Origin: Lachnospiraceae bacterium
GTDB taxonomy: Bacteria; Bacillota; Clostridia; Lachnospirales; Lachnospiraceae
DNA length: 64,000 nucleotides
Direction: 5' to 3'
NCBI GenBank assembly: GCA_910574865.1
Contig: CAJTDN010000004.1
Location: 214,219-278,218, forward strand
Part shown: positions 33,715-42,052 of the stretch, one piece after another
How the letters are laid out: every line of letters begins with the position of its first letter
Position numbering within the stretch: the first letter of the stretch is position 1
Translations under genes and position numbers: made by a program
Notes under the pieces: model-generated
Told to the model about the DNA's origin: nothing
Seen by the model: only the letters and a program-made list of their open reading frames with translations
Database searches by the model: none

Positions 33715-34839
33715 ATGCACTTTTTAACATTAGCAGCTTTAGAAATCTCTCAGATACAGGAAGACAAGGAATTGGACAACCAAATAGCAGAGGCGCTGAA
33801 GGAATTGGAGCTTCAGAAGCAAATTGAAACAAAGAATTTTATGCTGGATTTTGCGATTGGGAGATGTCAAAATCTTCAGTCATCGTTCTCCCGTGCAGTG
33901 AATGACGGCGTTTCTGAGCTGATGTATCCTTATTGTGAGTCGCTGGAGGATCCGGAATATCTGGAATTTGAAGATCGGACAGAAAAACTGCGCGAGGAAT
34001 ATGAGGATGCGGTTGATTGCATAAAGCTGCCTCAAGGAACAGTTGTGGAGCAGTATGGCGATCCACTCTGGGGCAGATTTGTTGTCCGTGACGGAAAAGT
34101 GTTCCAAAGGGATGCAGGATCGCTTCATCATGAAAAGCGTACAAAGAAAGCAAAACGAATGGTGGCTCTGCCTAATTATCCCCGCAAAAAGCTCTATAAG
34201 AGTTTTGAGAAATATGCAGAAGAAAGGTGTGGCTTTTCTTTTGATGAAAAGCATCAAGGCTATGGATATTATTATAATCCAAACGCCATATGGGATTGGT
34301 ATTCCATTGGCGGGCGATGGCCGGAGATGTTCCTGGTAAAGGATGACTGCACTGAGTATTCTATCGGTGAGCGAAGCTGGTGCAACTCGGACCGGAAATC
34401 AGAGGCACCGGAAGGATACCGGTGGGTATGCGCTGCCAGGAAAAAGGACATTGCGTGGGATGCCATGCGGGACTGGCGAAACCAGAAAGCCGCAGAGCGG
34501 TTCCATAAGCTTGAACAGATGTTCCTGGCAGGAAAGACGGATCCAGATTTCCATGGAGAGATTGTCCCAGACGGAGTTATGCACTGGGGCGAACTGGTTT
34601 ACCGCAAGGGCTCTACCTTGGAGGAATACCTGGAGGGATATGGGATTCCGGGCAGCTGGAAGTATCCGGTAGGCTCGCATGACATCGTGGATGAGGGCCA
34701 GTGGCTGAGCAAAGATGACAGTGTGCTGGATGCAGAATCTGAAAAATATGTTCCAGTAGACTGGCGCAGCTGCATAGATGGCTACATTGATGATGTGGAT
34801 GAGGATACGGTACTGGTTGCCGTAGATTATCATATGTGA
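33715..34839 (+). CDS. Unknown 374-residue backbone protein
   Basis: The ATG follows AAAGGAAGG. The N-terminal third is a charged coiled coil (SQIQEDKELDNQIAEALKEL). The middle has aromatic-rich sequence (YYYNPNAIWDWYSIGGRWPE) and the C-terminal part continues with acidic and aromatic residues (CIDGYIDDVDEDTVLVAVDY). No known motif. It heads a run of five closely spaced unknown genes followed by a methyltransferase. Confidence 0.65.
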   Translation: MHFLTLAALEISQIQEDKELDNQIAEALKELELQKQIETKNFMLDFAIGRCQNLQSSFSRAVNDGVSELMYPYCESLEDPEYLEFEDRTEKLREEYEDAVDCIKLPQGTVVEQYGDPLWGRFVVRDGKVFQRDAGSLHHEKRTKKAKRMVALPNYPRKKLYKSFEKYAEERCGFSFDEKHQGYGYYYNPNAIWDWYSIGGRWPEMFLVKDDCTEYSIGERSWCNSDRKSEAPEGYRWVCAARKKDIAWDAMRDWRNQKAAERFHKLEQMFLAGKTDPDFHGEIVPDGVMHWGELVYRKGSTLEEYLEGYGIPGSWKYPVGSHDIVDEGQWLSKDDSVLDAESEKYVPVDWRSCIDGYIDDVDEDTVLVAVDYHM

Positions 34840-34850
34840 GGAGGATTCAG

Positions 34851-35108
34851 ATGAATACATATGTTATTTGTATGGACTCTGTATGGGTTCGTGACTCAGA
34901 AATGTTTGATATTGTCGGTCTGACAGATGAAGAACTGACGGATATTGATATGTGCGGCACAGATAACGAAGGCAGATGGCACGATATGGAGCCGACCCCG
35001 TTTATCGCAGTCATAAAGGCGGAAAGCGAGGAGGAAGCCTGCAAAAAGGCGGCCACCCAAATGCGCTATGATCCACGCTGTCTGTTTGCAATAAAAGTTT
35101 CAGAATAA
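34851..35108 (+). CDS. Small unknown protein
   Basis: The ATG at 34851 follows GAGGAGG. The 85-residue product begins MNTYVICMDSVWVRDSEM, has an acidic centre (LTDEELTDIDMCGTDNEG), and ends in a helix with Lys/Ala (AESEEEACKKAATQM). It starts 11 bases after the previous stop. Family not recognised. Confidence 0.55.
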   Translation: MNTYVICMDSVWVRDSEMFDIVGLTDEELTDIDMCGTDNEGRWHDMEPTPFIAVIKAESEEEACKKAATQMRYDPRCLFAIKVSE

Positions 35109-35123
35109 AGGAGGTATCAAAAA

Positions 35124-35987
35124 ATGATTATCAATCGAATCGGTGCTGAGTTTGAATATGAAGGCACAAATTATGTAATCGGCGCTCCCATCGTGGGAAC
35201 GCCGGAAAGCGAGTATGAGGGTCTGTATGGGACGATTACGGAAATCCGTGATGGAGAGGATAAGGAAACGGAAAATGAAACGCTGGATCTATATTGCTCT
35301 TTTGAAGTTCCTGCACTGCCCTGTGAAGTAAAAAAGCTGGAAGAGGTTTTCTCTGAACTGTATGACCAGAAAAAGACCATTGACGACATCATCCTGGATC
35401 TTGTCATCATGGCTCCGTCTATGGTGGAGCCGCTTGATGACCTGAAAGAGTGTCGCCAGCATCCAAGGATTTATATTCTTTTGGAAGATTGGGCGGTTGA
35501 CGGCGAACAGGGAAATTCTTCCGAGGTCTATACGGACTTCAATGATGCGAAACGCATACTGGTCCAGAAACTGAAAGAGGAGCAGGAAAGCGGCTGTATT
35601 CCGCAATGGGCGGATGATGAGAAGTTCAAGGAGCATTCCACGGACTCCCTCTATGAATGTTACATTGACGGCGAATACTGCGAGAGCCATTACCATATCG
35701 CAATCGTCTCTCAGCAGTTCTGCGTTTCCAATCGGTTTGTCAGGGAGATGGGATGGCTTTACCAGGCGTCCTGCCAGCTTGAAGATTTTGTATCACAGGT
35801 GTCAGACTGGGATGAATTGGATCAGCTGACCGATGAGCAATATAACCGCATGGTCCAGGATCCCCGTTTCCCGGAAAGGCTCCAGAACAAGCTGGGCAAA
35901 AACGATTCTTACTGGGAATCTTACTGGGAGAGCGTTTCAGAGGTTGCACATGAGTTTGTGAGTGAGTATCTGAAAAAGGAGACATAA
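35124..35987 (+). CDS. Unknown acidic backbone protein
   Basis: A 287-residue protein with AAAGGAGG upstream. The N-terminal 90 residues are beta-rich (MIINRIGAEFEYEGTNYVIG). The middle (PRIYILLEDWAVDGEQGNSS, then DAKRILVQKLKEEQ) resembles element proteins that mimic or bind acidic partners. The C terminus has a short repeat WESYWES. No enzyme motif. It lies 15 bases after the previous gene and five before the next. Confidence 0.6.
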   Translation: MIINRIGAEFEYEGTNYVIGAPIVGTPESEYEGLYGTITEIRDGEDKETENETLDLYCSFEVPALPCEVKKLEEVFSELYDQKKTIDDIILDLVIMAPSMVEPLDDLKECRQHPRIYILLEDWAVDGEQGNSSEVYTDFNDAKRILVQKLKEEQESGCIPQWADDEKFKEHSTDSLYECYIDGEYCESHYHIAIVSQQFCVSNRFVREMGWLYQASCQLEDFVSQVSDWDELDQLTDEQYNRMVQDPRFPERLQNKLGKNDSYWESYWESVSEVAHEFVSEYLKKET

Positions 35988-35992
35988 AGACT

Positions 35993-36334
35993 ATGAATAC
36001 AAGGATTAACTATCTCTACCGGGATGCAGACAACTACAAGATGCCAAATTCCTGTGTGGTTATTGGCGAGATAAGCGAAGTGCAAATCGCAGAAGTCATA
36101 TCCTGTCTGGACTGTGGGGAATATTTCATTCCCCGGCAGGTGGGGCTTCCTGAAAAACGCTTTGACAGGTTTGACGAGGAGGTGGACCATTGCTGGTTTG
36201 AATTAAGTGCAGATGGGTTTGAGGCTACCGAAAATGTTTCCAATGTTGACATGACTGTGGTGCAGCTCTTGGAGTTGTTCCGCAGTGCGAAAAACAACTG
36301 GCATGATGACGTGCCATTAGGAGGTGCAGTATGA
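35993..36334 (+). CDS. Unknown backbone protein
   Basis: A 113-residue product with AAAAAGGAG upstream. It begins MNTRINYLYRDADNYKMPNS and carries a CLDCGEYFIPRQ segment and an acidic DRFDEEVDHCWFEL stretch; the Cys and His residues might bind metal. The stop overlaps the next ATG. Similar proteins appear singly in Clostridia mobile elements, with no known role. Confidence 0.6.
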   Translation: MNTRINYLYRDADNYKMPNSCVVIGEISEVQIAEVISCLDCGEYFIPRQVGLPEKRFDRFDEEVDHCWFELSADGFEATENVSNVDMTVVQLLELFRSAKNNWHDDVPLGGAV

Positions 36335-36768
36335 GTTACTCAGAATGGCATACTTACGGCTATGGGATCTGCGTTTCCGATATTACGGATGAGTCTGTGG
36401 AACGCCTGCAGAAGCTGATTTCCCTGGCACCGGGGTACCAAAAGAAAATACAGGCATGGCTGGATGAGTGTGAGATATCGGAGCCGGCCTACGAGGATTA
36501 TCTGGAGTTCGACCAGGACTATATGCTTGGCCTGGCAACCATCTTAAAAGAAGTGATCCTTGAGGCAGAGGACATTGATCTTGTGGCGTGCGACAGCCAT
36601 GACGGCACGGATTATCTGCTCTATGTGCCGGATTATCCCTGGAACATGGGAAAACACAGACAGCTCATGACGGAGGAGGCCGTCGCAGAGCTTTTCCGAA
36701 AATATGTTTCCATTTTGACAGATGAGGCGATAGAAATAGATTACCAGTCTGTTGAGAATGGAGGTTAG
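36331..36768 (+). CDS. Unknown backbone protein
   Basis: A 145-residue product beginning MSYSEWHTYGYGICVSDITD. An acidic helical part (EDYLEFDQDYMLGLATILKE) is followed by a Cys-Asp-Ser-His segment and GTDYLLYVPDYPW, which may be a small alpha/beta domain. ATGA overlap with the gene before; AGGAGGTG upstream. No function recognised. Confidence 0.6.
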   Translation: MSYSEWHTYGYGICVSDITDESVERLQKLISLAPGYQKKIQAWLDECEISEPAYEDYLEFDQDYMLGLATILKEVILEAEDIDLVACDSHDGTDYLLYVPDYPWNMGKHRQLMTEEAVAELFRKYVSILTDEAIEIDYQSVENGG

Positions 36769-36779
36769 GAGGTGGCGTT

Positions 36780-37712
36780 ATGCCTTATAAAAGCGATACA
36801 AGGCCGCTGACCAGCATCGTCTCCTATCCGGAGCGTGGCGAAGGCGGCAACAACCGTTACCGGGGGAACTGTTCCCCCAGGCTGATCGAGGACCTTCTGG
36901 AGTTCTTCCAGCCGGCAGAAATCTGCGATTATATGTGCGGAAGCGGGACGACCAAAGCGGCGGCGGACAAGCTGGGTATTGGCAGTCATCTCTATGACCT
37001 GCACAGCGGTTTTGACATCATGAACTGCGAGATCCCGGAGCGCCCGGAGTTTATATTCTGGCACCCTCCATACTGGGATATCGTGACCTATTCGGATGTC
37101 ATGTATAAAGCCTCAGATGTCCAAAAGAACTACGGATATGATCCAAGACAGTATGATCTATCGCGCATACCAGATTGGGAAAGCTTTGTTGATAAAATGA
37201 ACTATGCCATGATGAAGCAGTTTTCTGCCCTTGAAAAAGGTGGCAGGATGGCGGTTTTAATGGGAGACATTAAGAAAAAAGGCGTGCTTTACAGTATGCT
37301 TTTTGAAATCGTCAAGCCGGGCTCCTTGGAGAATATCATCATCAAGGCTCAGCATAACTGCTTTTCAGACCAGATCCAGTATAGCGGGAAATTCATACCG
37401 ATCTTACATGAGTATGTGATGATTGTCCGAAAGGATTCACCGCTTCTGGTTCCGATTATCATGGCAAAGAAAGCGGAGGTCGATATCCGGGATATGCCAG
37501 GAGCAACATGGCGTGATGTAGTTGCTGCCGTTTTGGAACAGTGCAGCGAGCCGGTGACGCTCACGTTTCTCTATGAGAAAATAGAGCCGCATAAAAAAGC
37601 ACAGGCAAATAAGTGGTGGAAAGAAAAAATCCGCCAAACACTTCAGATCAATCCTACATACTTCTTTCATGATGGCAGGGGAATGTGGTCGTTGAACAGA
37701 AGTGCAGCATAG
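36780..37712 (+). CDS. Orphan DNA amino-methyltransferase
   Basis: A 310-residue protein. The AdoMet-binding motif is DYMCGSGTTKAAAD (C53-T57 core) and the catalytic motif is HPPYW at 95-99, in the place of the usual (D/N/S)PPY. The order, with motif I before motif IV, and a C-terminal helical extension of about 80 residues (TLTFLYEKIEPHKKAQANKW) fit a small N4-cytosine or N6-adenine DNA methyltransferase. No restriction enzyme is adjacent. It may protect the element or regulate it. Ribosome binding site GGAGGTGG. Confidence 0.75.
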   Translation: MPYKSDTRPLTSIVSYPERGEGGNNRYRGNCSPRLIEDLLEFFQPAEICDYMCGSGTTKAAADKLGIGSHLYDLHSGFDIMNCEIPERPEFIFWHPPYWDIVTYSDVMYKASDVQKNYGYDPRQYDLSRIPDWESFVDKMNYAMMKQFSALEKGGRMAVLMGDIKKKGVLYSMLFEIVKPGSLENIIIKAQHNCFSDQIQYSGKFIPILHEYVMIVRKDSPLLVPIIMAKKAEVDIRDMPGATWRDVVAAVLEQCSEPVTLTFLYEKIEPHKKAQANKWWKEKIRQTLQINPTYFFHDGRGMWSLNRSAA

Positions 37713-37721
37713 TATCTGCGT

Positions 37722-37752
37722 CTGGGGGATGTCTTTTGTAGGCATCCCTCAG
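37722..37752 (+). terminator. Hairpin after methyltransferase gene
   Basis: A 12-bp stem CTGGGGGATGTC / GGCATCCCTCAG follows the stop by nine bases. The T tail is weak (TTGCTTTAAC). A -10-like TATAAT at 37792 then precedes the next gene. Confidence 0.6.
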
Positions 37753-37827
37753 TTGCTTTAACTATATGTAGAAGAAGGATGGCTTTTTTGCTATAATACA
37801 AATATACTTATGAACAGGAGGCGAAAT

Positions 37828-38154
37828 ATGTCTGTTTATTATAATCCGGAAACGTACAGAAAAATTATCAGAAATGGTGAAGAATGTTGGGTATATGATT
37901 GGGGCAAAAATGCTGATATAAATTCGTTCAATTATATGCTGGACCGTTGGGGTGGTATCCAGCAAAAATTTTTTATCAATGGCGAGACCAGACAATATTT
38001 TCTTATTGATAAACAAGAGTGTACTGTCATGGAAATATCAAATCCAGAAGTAATAAGGTTTCTGTATGAGCATCTTTATATGGCGAATATTAACGAGACT
38101 TTTATCGAACTGTTTACCTCAATCGGAGGGTTTAAAACAGTAAAGTACGAGTAG
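37828..38154 (+). CDS. Unknown protein, independent unit
   Basis: The ATG at 37828 is six bases after AGGAGG; 108 residues (MSVYYNPETYRKIIRNGEEC...). It has its own likely promoter (TATAAT at 37792) and a terminator at 38172, so it is a single-gene unit. The fold seems alpha/beta (QQKFFINGETRQYFLIDKQE). It might be a small cargo protein. Family not recognised. Confidence 0.6.
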   Translation: MSVYYNPETYRKIIRNGEECWVYDWGKNADINSFNYMLDRWGGIQQKFFINGETRQYFLIDKQECTVMEISNPEVIRFLYEHLYMANINETFIELFTSIGGFKTVKYE

Positions 38155-38171
38155 ATTCTGATTTTTTTCTT

Positions 38172-38202
38172 AGGGATGTCGTTTCGGCGGCATCCCTTTT
38201 TG
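38172..38202 (+). terminator. Terminator ahead of the AbiE locus
   Basis: A 10-bp stem AGGGATGTCG / CGGCATCCCT with U-G wobble and a T5 tail. Confidence 0.75.
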
Positions 38203-38245
38203 TATAACTGTTTTCAATTTGGATATACTAATCTCCGAGGGTTCT

Positions 38246-38294
38246 ATTTACATTCGCACTTCAATAGTGTATAATGTGGAGTGCGGATGTAAAT
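38246..38294 (+). promoter_or_regulatory. AbiE promoter with 15-bp inverted-repeat operator
   Basis: ATTTACATTCGCACT (38246-38260) and AGTGCGGATGTAAAT (38280-38294) are inverted copies with one mismatch. They flank and overlap a -35 TTTACA (38247-38252) and -10 TATAAT (38270-38275), spacing 17. AbiEi antitoxins repress by binding inverted repeats in their own promoter, so this is the expected operator. The right arm includes the ATG at 38293. Confidence 0.8.
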
Positions 38295-38913
38295 GAAACC
38301 AAGGAGGTGCATTGATACGGACACGATTTGGACTAAAATTCAAACAATTGCAGAAAAAAGCAATGGGTTTGTTAAGACTTCTGATATTGAGGCGGCTGGA
38401 ATCAGCAGACCGATGTTGAAAAAGTATGTTGATATGGGGAAATTAGATCCGGTGCGAAAAGGGTTATATACTTTGACCGATGAATTTACTGACGAGTTTG
38501 CGCTTCTTCAGGCACAAAGTGCAAAGATAATATATTCATATGGCACCGCACTGTTCTTTTGGGGGATGTCGGACAGGGCGCCGAACATCTTGGATATAAC
38601 GCTGCCTCGCGGAACGAACATCAGCAGGTTAAGGCGTGATAATCCGAATTTGCGTTGTCATTATGTGCAGACGGAAGTTTACGATCTTGGAATAACAGAA
38701 ACAAAATCCCCTCAAGGCGGGATGGTAAAGCTGTATGACAGGGAGCGCTGTATTTGTGATGTGATCCGGGATAAGGATCAAATTGAGCTCCAGCTTTTTA
38801 CGCAGGCAATTAAGGACTATTTTAAGACAAATCCAAATAACCGAAAACTGCTGAAATATGGCAAGGTATTTGGAATTGAAGATAAGATAAGAACATATAT
38901 GGAGGTTTTATAA
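38293..38913 (+). CDS. abiEi: AbiEi-type antitoxin (type IV toxin-antitoxin)
   Basis: About 206 residues. The N-terminal winged helix-turn-helix (FVKTSDIEAAGISRPMLKKY, GLYTLTDE) and the C-terminal antitoxin domain (SYGTALFFWGMSDRAPNILD, YDRERCICDVIRDKDQIE) match AbiEi. It represses the operon and counters the toxin without direct binding. The start is uncertain: ATG 38293 has no ribosome binding site and lies in the operator, while AAGGAGG at 38301-38307 is followed by an in-frame ATT (38311) at very short spacing. Confidence 0.85.
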   Translation: MKPRRCIDTDTIWTKIQTIAEKSNGFVKTSDIEAAGISRPMLKKYVDMGKLDPVRKGLYTLTDEFTDEFALLQAQSAKIIYSYGTALFFWGMSDRAPNILDITLPRGTNISRLRRDNPNLRCHYVQTEVYDLGITETKSPQGGMVKLYDRERCICDVIRDKDQIELQLFTQAIKDYFKTNPNNRKLLKYGKVFGIEDKIRTYMEVL

Positions 38914-39752
38914 TGAAGACACCGGAACAACTAAAAGGAGCCATTCGCAGCATGGCAGCGAAGAAAAATCTTCGTGCACAGGAAGTGCTGCAGATGTTTT
39001 TATTTGAAAGAATCATTGATCGTTTGGCAGCTTCATCCTTTCGGGACAATTTTATTTTGAAGGGCGGACTCTTGATATCATCAATGATCGGTATTGGTGA
39101 ACGCACTACTATGGATATGGACACAACGGTGCGTGGTATTCAGATGGAAGAGGACGAGATCGTTTCTGCAGTCAAAGAGATTATCGCAATGGATGTGGGA
39201 GACGGAATTTCTTTTGAATTTCAGAAAATTGAACCAATCCGCGAGGATGATGCGTACAATAATTTCCGGGTTCATCTGCGTGCAAAATACGGGAAGATTG
39301 ACAGTCCAATGAAGATAGACATTACTACCGGAGATATTATTACGCCTGCAGCCATTCGTTATGATTTCCCGTTTGTGTTTGAGGAGAAAACGGTTCCGGT
39401 CATGGCATATACGCTTGAGACAGTGCTTGCGGAAAAATATGAAACGATTATCCGCAGAAACATTGGAACTACAAGGGCAAGGGATTATTATGATTTACAT
39501 ACTCTTTACCGCAGCCGTAAAGATGTGGTTCAGATGGAGGTTCTGAGGGCAGCAGTTATTCATACTGCGGAGAAAAGAGATTCGGTTGATGATATCAGGG
39601 ACTGGAGAGATATCTTGAAGGATATCCGTGAAGAGCCGCAGTTATATCTTCTGTGGGATAATTATGCTGCGGACAACAAATACATTGGAGATTTGAAATT
39701 CAATGAAGTTCTTGATACAGTGGACGAAATTGCAAAGATTCTTGATTTGTGA
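38913..39752 (+). CDS. abiEii: AbiEii-type nucleotidyltransferase toxin
   Basis: A 279-residue protein of the AbiEii/AbiGii DNA-polymerase-beta-like nucleotidyltransferase family. Key features: KGG at 50-52, the acidic pair in RTTMDMD (D68, D70), MKIDITTGD with a further Asp, and YTLETVLAEKYETII with the conserved Lys and Glu, then RARDYYDLH. The family transfers nucleotides to tRNA or other targets and arrests growth in phage defence. The ATG overlaps the antitoxin stop. All catalytic residues appear present. Confidence 0.88.
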   Translation: MKTPEQLKGAIRSMAAKKNLRAQEVLQMFLFERIIDRLAASSFRDNFILKGGLLISSMIGIGERTTMDMDTTVRGIQMEEDEIVSAVKEIIAMDVGDGISFEFQKIEPIREDDAYNNFRVHLRAKYGKIDSPMKIDITTGDIITPAAIRYDFPFVFEEKTVPVMAYTLETVLAEKYETIIRRNIGTTRARDYYDLHTLYRSRKDVVQMEVLRAAVIHTAEKRDSVDDIRDWRDILKDIREEPQLYLLWDNYAADNKYIGDLKFNEVLDTVDEIAKILDL

Positions 39753-39824
39753 TATCAAGTAAGAAAAGATTAAATTTTTTTGAAACACTTATAATAGAAA
39801 TCGGAATTTTGACGAGGTAATGAT

Positions 39825-40424
39825 ATGAACGAATTAGTTTTATATATTCATGGGAAAGGTGGTAGCCCCGATGAAGCGGAGCATTACAAACCCCTGTTTT
39901 CCCAAAGTGATGTACTTGGTTTAGATTATCACTCTCAAACACCGTGGGAAGCAAACGAGGAATTTCCTGCCCTGTTTCATAAGGCTTGCAGGGGTTATCA
40001 TTCCGTTATCCTCATTGCAAATAGCATAGGTGCTTTCTTTGCTATGAACGCTTTGCAGAGGGAAAACATAGAACGAGCTTTCTTTATTTCACCTGTTGTA
40101 AACATGGAGAAGCTAATTTGTGATATGATGTTATGGGCAAATGTGACGGAAAACGAGTTGCGGGAAAGAAAAGAGATTGAAACTGCCCTTGGAGAAACCT
40201 TATCATGGGATTACCTCTGTTATGTCAGGGAAAACCCTTTTGTATGGACGGTTCCAACAGCCATATTGTACGGAGCAAAGGATAATTTAATCTCTCATGG
40301 TACGGTTTCGGATTTTGCCTTAGAACATAACATTTCGCTTACCATTATGGAGAACGGAGAGCATTGGTTTCACACCGAGGAACAAATGCAATTCCTTGAT
40401 AATTGGCTAATTGAGTTACTTTGA
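39825..40424 (+). CDS. Alpha/beta hydrolase, RBBP9/YdeN-like
   Basis: A 199-residue protein beginning MNELVLYIHGKGGSPDEAEH (oxyanion HGKGG). The nucleophile elbow is ANSIGAFFA (Ser in N-S-I-G), the acid is in ILYGAKDNL, and the catalytic His in GEHWFH. Size and order fit small serine hydrolases of the RBBP9/YdeN type. Substrate unknown. It is an isolated gene between the AbiE pair and leader copy 3, with a terminator after it, and is probably cargo. Confidence 0.8.
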   Translation: MNELVLYIHGKGGSPDEAEHYKPLFSQSDVLGLDYHSQTPWEANEEFPALFHKACRGYHSVILIANSIGAFFAMNALQRENIERAFFISPVVNMEKLICDMMLWANVTENELRERKEIETALGETLSWDYLCYVRENPFVWTVPTAILYGAKDNLISHGTVSDFALEHNISLTIMENGEHWFHTEEQMQFLDNWLIELL

Positions 40425-40481
40425 CAACTTCTGATTTATCAAATCATAAAGTGTTTGAAATAAAAAGAATATTGTAACCCG

Positions 40482-40510
40482 GAGATGTTGATTATCAGCA
40501 TCTCTTTTTT
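40482..40510 (+). terminator. Terminator after the hydrolase gene
   Basis: An 11-bp stem GAGATGTTGAT / ATCAGCATCTC with one wobble, followed by T6. Confidence 0.8.
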
Positions 40511-40533
40511 ATATCAAAAAGGAGGTATATAGT

Positions 40534-40644
40534 ATGGGATGGTTGATAGGTATCCTTAGTTTTATAGGCGGCAGCGTGTTTGGCGTTGTTTTTATGTGTA
40601 TGTTTCAGATTAACCGAACTTACAGAAATAAGCGCTCGGAGTAA
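40534..40644 (+). CDS. Small membrane protein, DUF3789-like
   Basis: A 36-residue peptide (MGWLIGILSFIGGSVFGVVF then MCMFQINRTYRNKRSE) with AAAGGAGG eight bases upstream. One transmembrane helix with a basic tail fits DUF3789 small proteins of Clostridia integrative elements. It follows the hydrolase terminator closely and precedes leader copy 3. Role unknown. Confidence 0.6.
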   Translation: MGWLIGILSFIGGSVFGVVFMCMFQINRTYRNKRSE

Positions 40645-40680
40645 ACATTTGCAGTAAGAATGCTCTTTTTTCCTGGTGGA

Positions 40681-40802
40681 TTGACTATTGCAAATAAATC
40701 TGTTATAATATTTACATCAGTATCAAGTTTGGCTACGGCTAAACACAGTTTAACAGAGTTTATCAAAGTGTCATTTGCAATTTTGCAGATGGCACTTTTT
40801 TT
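40681..40802 (+). ncRNA. Leader copy 3: promoter, conserved 5' box and terminator
   Basis: Promoter TTGACT (40681-40686), 17-base spacer, TATAAT (40704-40709). The first ten bases of the -35 region, TTGACTATTG, equal those of copy 2. The RNA would begin near CATCAGTATCAAG, contain GAGTTTATCAAAGTGTC, and end in a 14-bp hairpin AGTGTCATTTGCAA / TTGCAGATGGCACT with T7 (40767-40802). It heads the recombination and replication block. Confidence 0.7.
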
Positions 40803-40828
40803 GTTTTCCGGCCAATTCATTTGAGCAT

Positions 40829-40864
40829 AAGCCAGCAGTCTTTCGGGATTGCTGGCTTTTGTTA
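40829..40864 (+). terminator. Second terminator-like hairpin downstream of leader 3
   Basis: AAGCCAGCAGTC / GATTGCTGGCTT with a short loop and T4 tail, between leader 3 and the next gene. A tandem terminator here fits attenuation or antitermination control. Confidence 0.7.
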
Positions 40865-40909
40865 TATATCAAGGCGGCAATCCCGCCAGAAAAGAAAGGA
40901 GCATGAAAT

Positions 40910-42052
40910 ATGCAAAAACAATGTCAGGATGGTTTCTACACCACATTCAGTTCCTATCCCTTTATGCTGGATTATCACAAGGAGCAGTCCAAGAACAGCC
41001 GCTGGGTGAAAGCCAGGGTCAGTGACCTTGAAATTCAGCCGCTGGGCAAAGGCTCTGCCCTGAGCACTGATCTGCCGGCATTTGCGTCAGGAACCACACA
41101 GGACGCTGTGGATGACACAGCAAACAATCTCGGCCTGGCCATGCGTGTTGACGGGGAACTCTTCCCCATGCGCATGACAGCCTACAAAAGCCTTTTGGAC
41201 AGGGCAAAAATCGGTGGCACGGCGCTCCCTAAACTGAGCCGTGAAGTGCTGGCGGAGGTGTTAAACGCCTGCCTGCGTCTTTATTCAGCGGATGCACTTT
41301 TGCTGATTCGTGATGAAAAAGTTGCGGCGGTTCATTCCGGGGATGCTGTTGATTATTCAGTGCTACCGATTGATGAGCTGCTCACTGCTCTGAAGACAAA
41401 GCTGGATGCCCGTTTTTCAGGAAACGAGTTTGAGTCCGGCTACTGTGACCATGCGATGGTAAGCGCAGCATGGACGATGCCAGATCAAAAAGAGGATTTG
41501 CTAGGAGCGTACACAAAGCTGCTGGATTCCCAAGGAAAAACGGCTATGGCTTCCAAACTGACTCCGGGTGTCCGTTTTATGAGTTCGGATACTGGAGTGG
41601 CTTCAGCAAAGGTCTCAGCCCTACTGGTGAGCGGAAAGCGTTCTATCCATATCGGGGGCTGCATCGCAGTTGACCACAGGCATCAGTCCAAGGTTTCCGA
41701 CTTTGATACAGCGTTGGATCAGCTGTTTGCCCAATTCGGGGATAGCATTGCCAAACTGCAGAAACTGCTGGAGATCCATTTGGATTATCCGGTAAACGCT
41801 ATGACCAGGGTATGTAAAAAACTTAGTCTGCCAAAAAAGGCTGCAGTCGAAGCTATCGCCATGTACGAGATGGCATACGGAGGCGGCCCGGCGACAGCCC
41901 ATGACGTATTTCTTGCTATGCAGGAGATCCCGTTTATTTTGAGGACTGAAAACACGCCGGAAAGTAAGATGCTGGTCATAGAAGAAAATATGGCTCGTGC
42001 GCTTTCATTCAGATGGAGTGATTACGACCTTGCAAAGGCGGTGAGTTACTGA
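40910..42052 (+). CDS. DUF932-like element protein (tentative)
   Basis: A 380-residue protein with AAAGGAG upstream. It resembles phage/plasmid DUF932-type proteins in layout: an N-terminal beta region (GSALSTDLPAFASGTTQDAV), then MRVDGELFPMRMTAYKSLL, helical ALPKLSREVLAEVLNACL, and a C-terminal helical part. The family assignment is tentative. It overlaps the YqaJ gene by one base, so the two are coupled; DUF932-like proteins often sit beside recombination genes. Confidence 0.5.
   Translation: MQKQCQDGFYTTFSSYPFMLDYHKEQSKNSRWVKARVSDLEIQPLGKGSALSTDLPAFASGTTQDAVDDTANNLGLAMRVDGELFPMRMTAYKSLLDRAKIGGTALPKLSREVLAEVLNACLRLYSADALLLIRDEKVAAVHSGDAVDYSVLPIDELLTALKTKLDARFSGNEFESGYCDHAMVSAAWTMPDQKEDLLGAYTKLLDSQGKTAMASKLTPGVRFMSSDTGVASAKVSALLVSGKRSIHIGGCIAVDHRHQSKVSDFDTALDQLFAQFGDSIAKLQKLLEIHLDYPVNAMTRVCKKLSLPKKAAVEAIAMYEMAYGGGPATAHDVFLAMQEIPFILRTENTPESKMLVIEENMARALSFRWSDYDLAKAVSY

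Noticed and set aside
38155..38245. Possible riboswitch ahead of the AbiE locus
   Set aside because: The only structure is a plain terminator of the preceding gene. The AbiE control is explained by the inverted-repeat operator.
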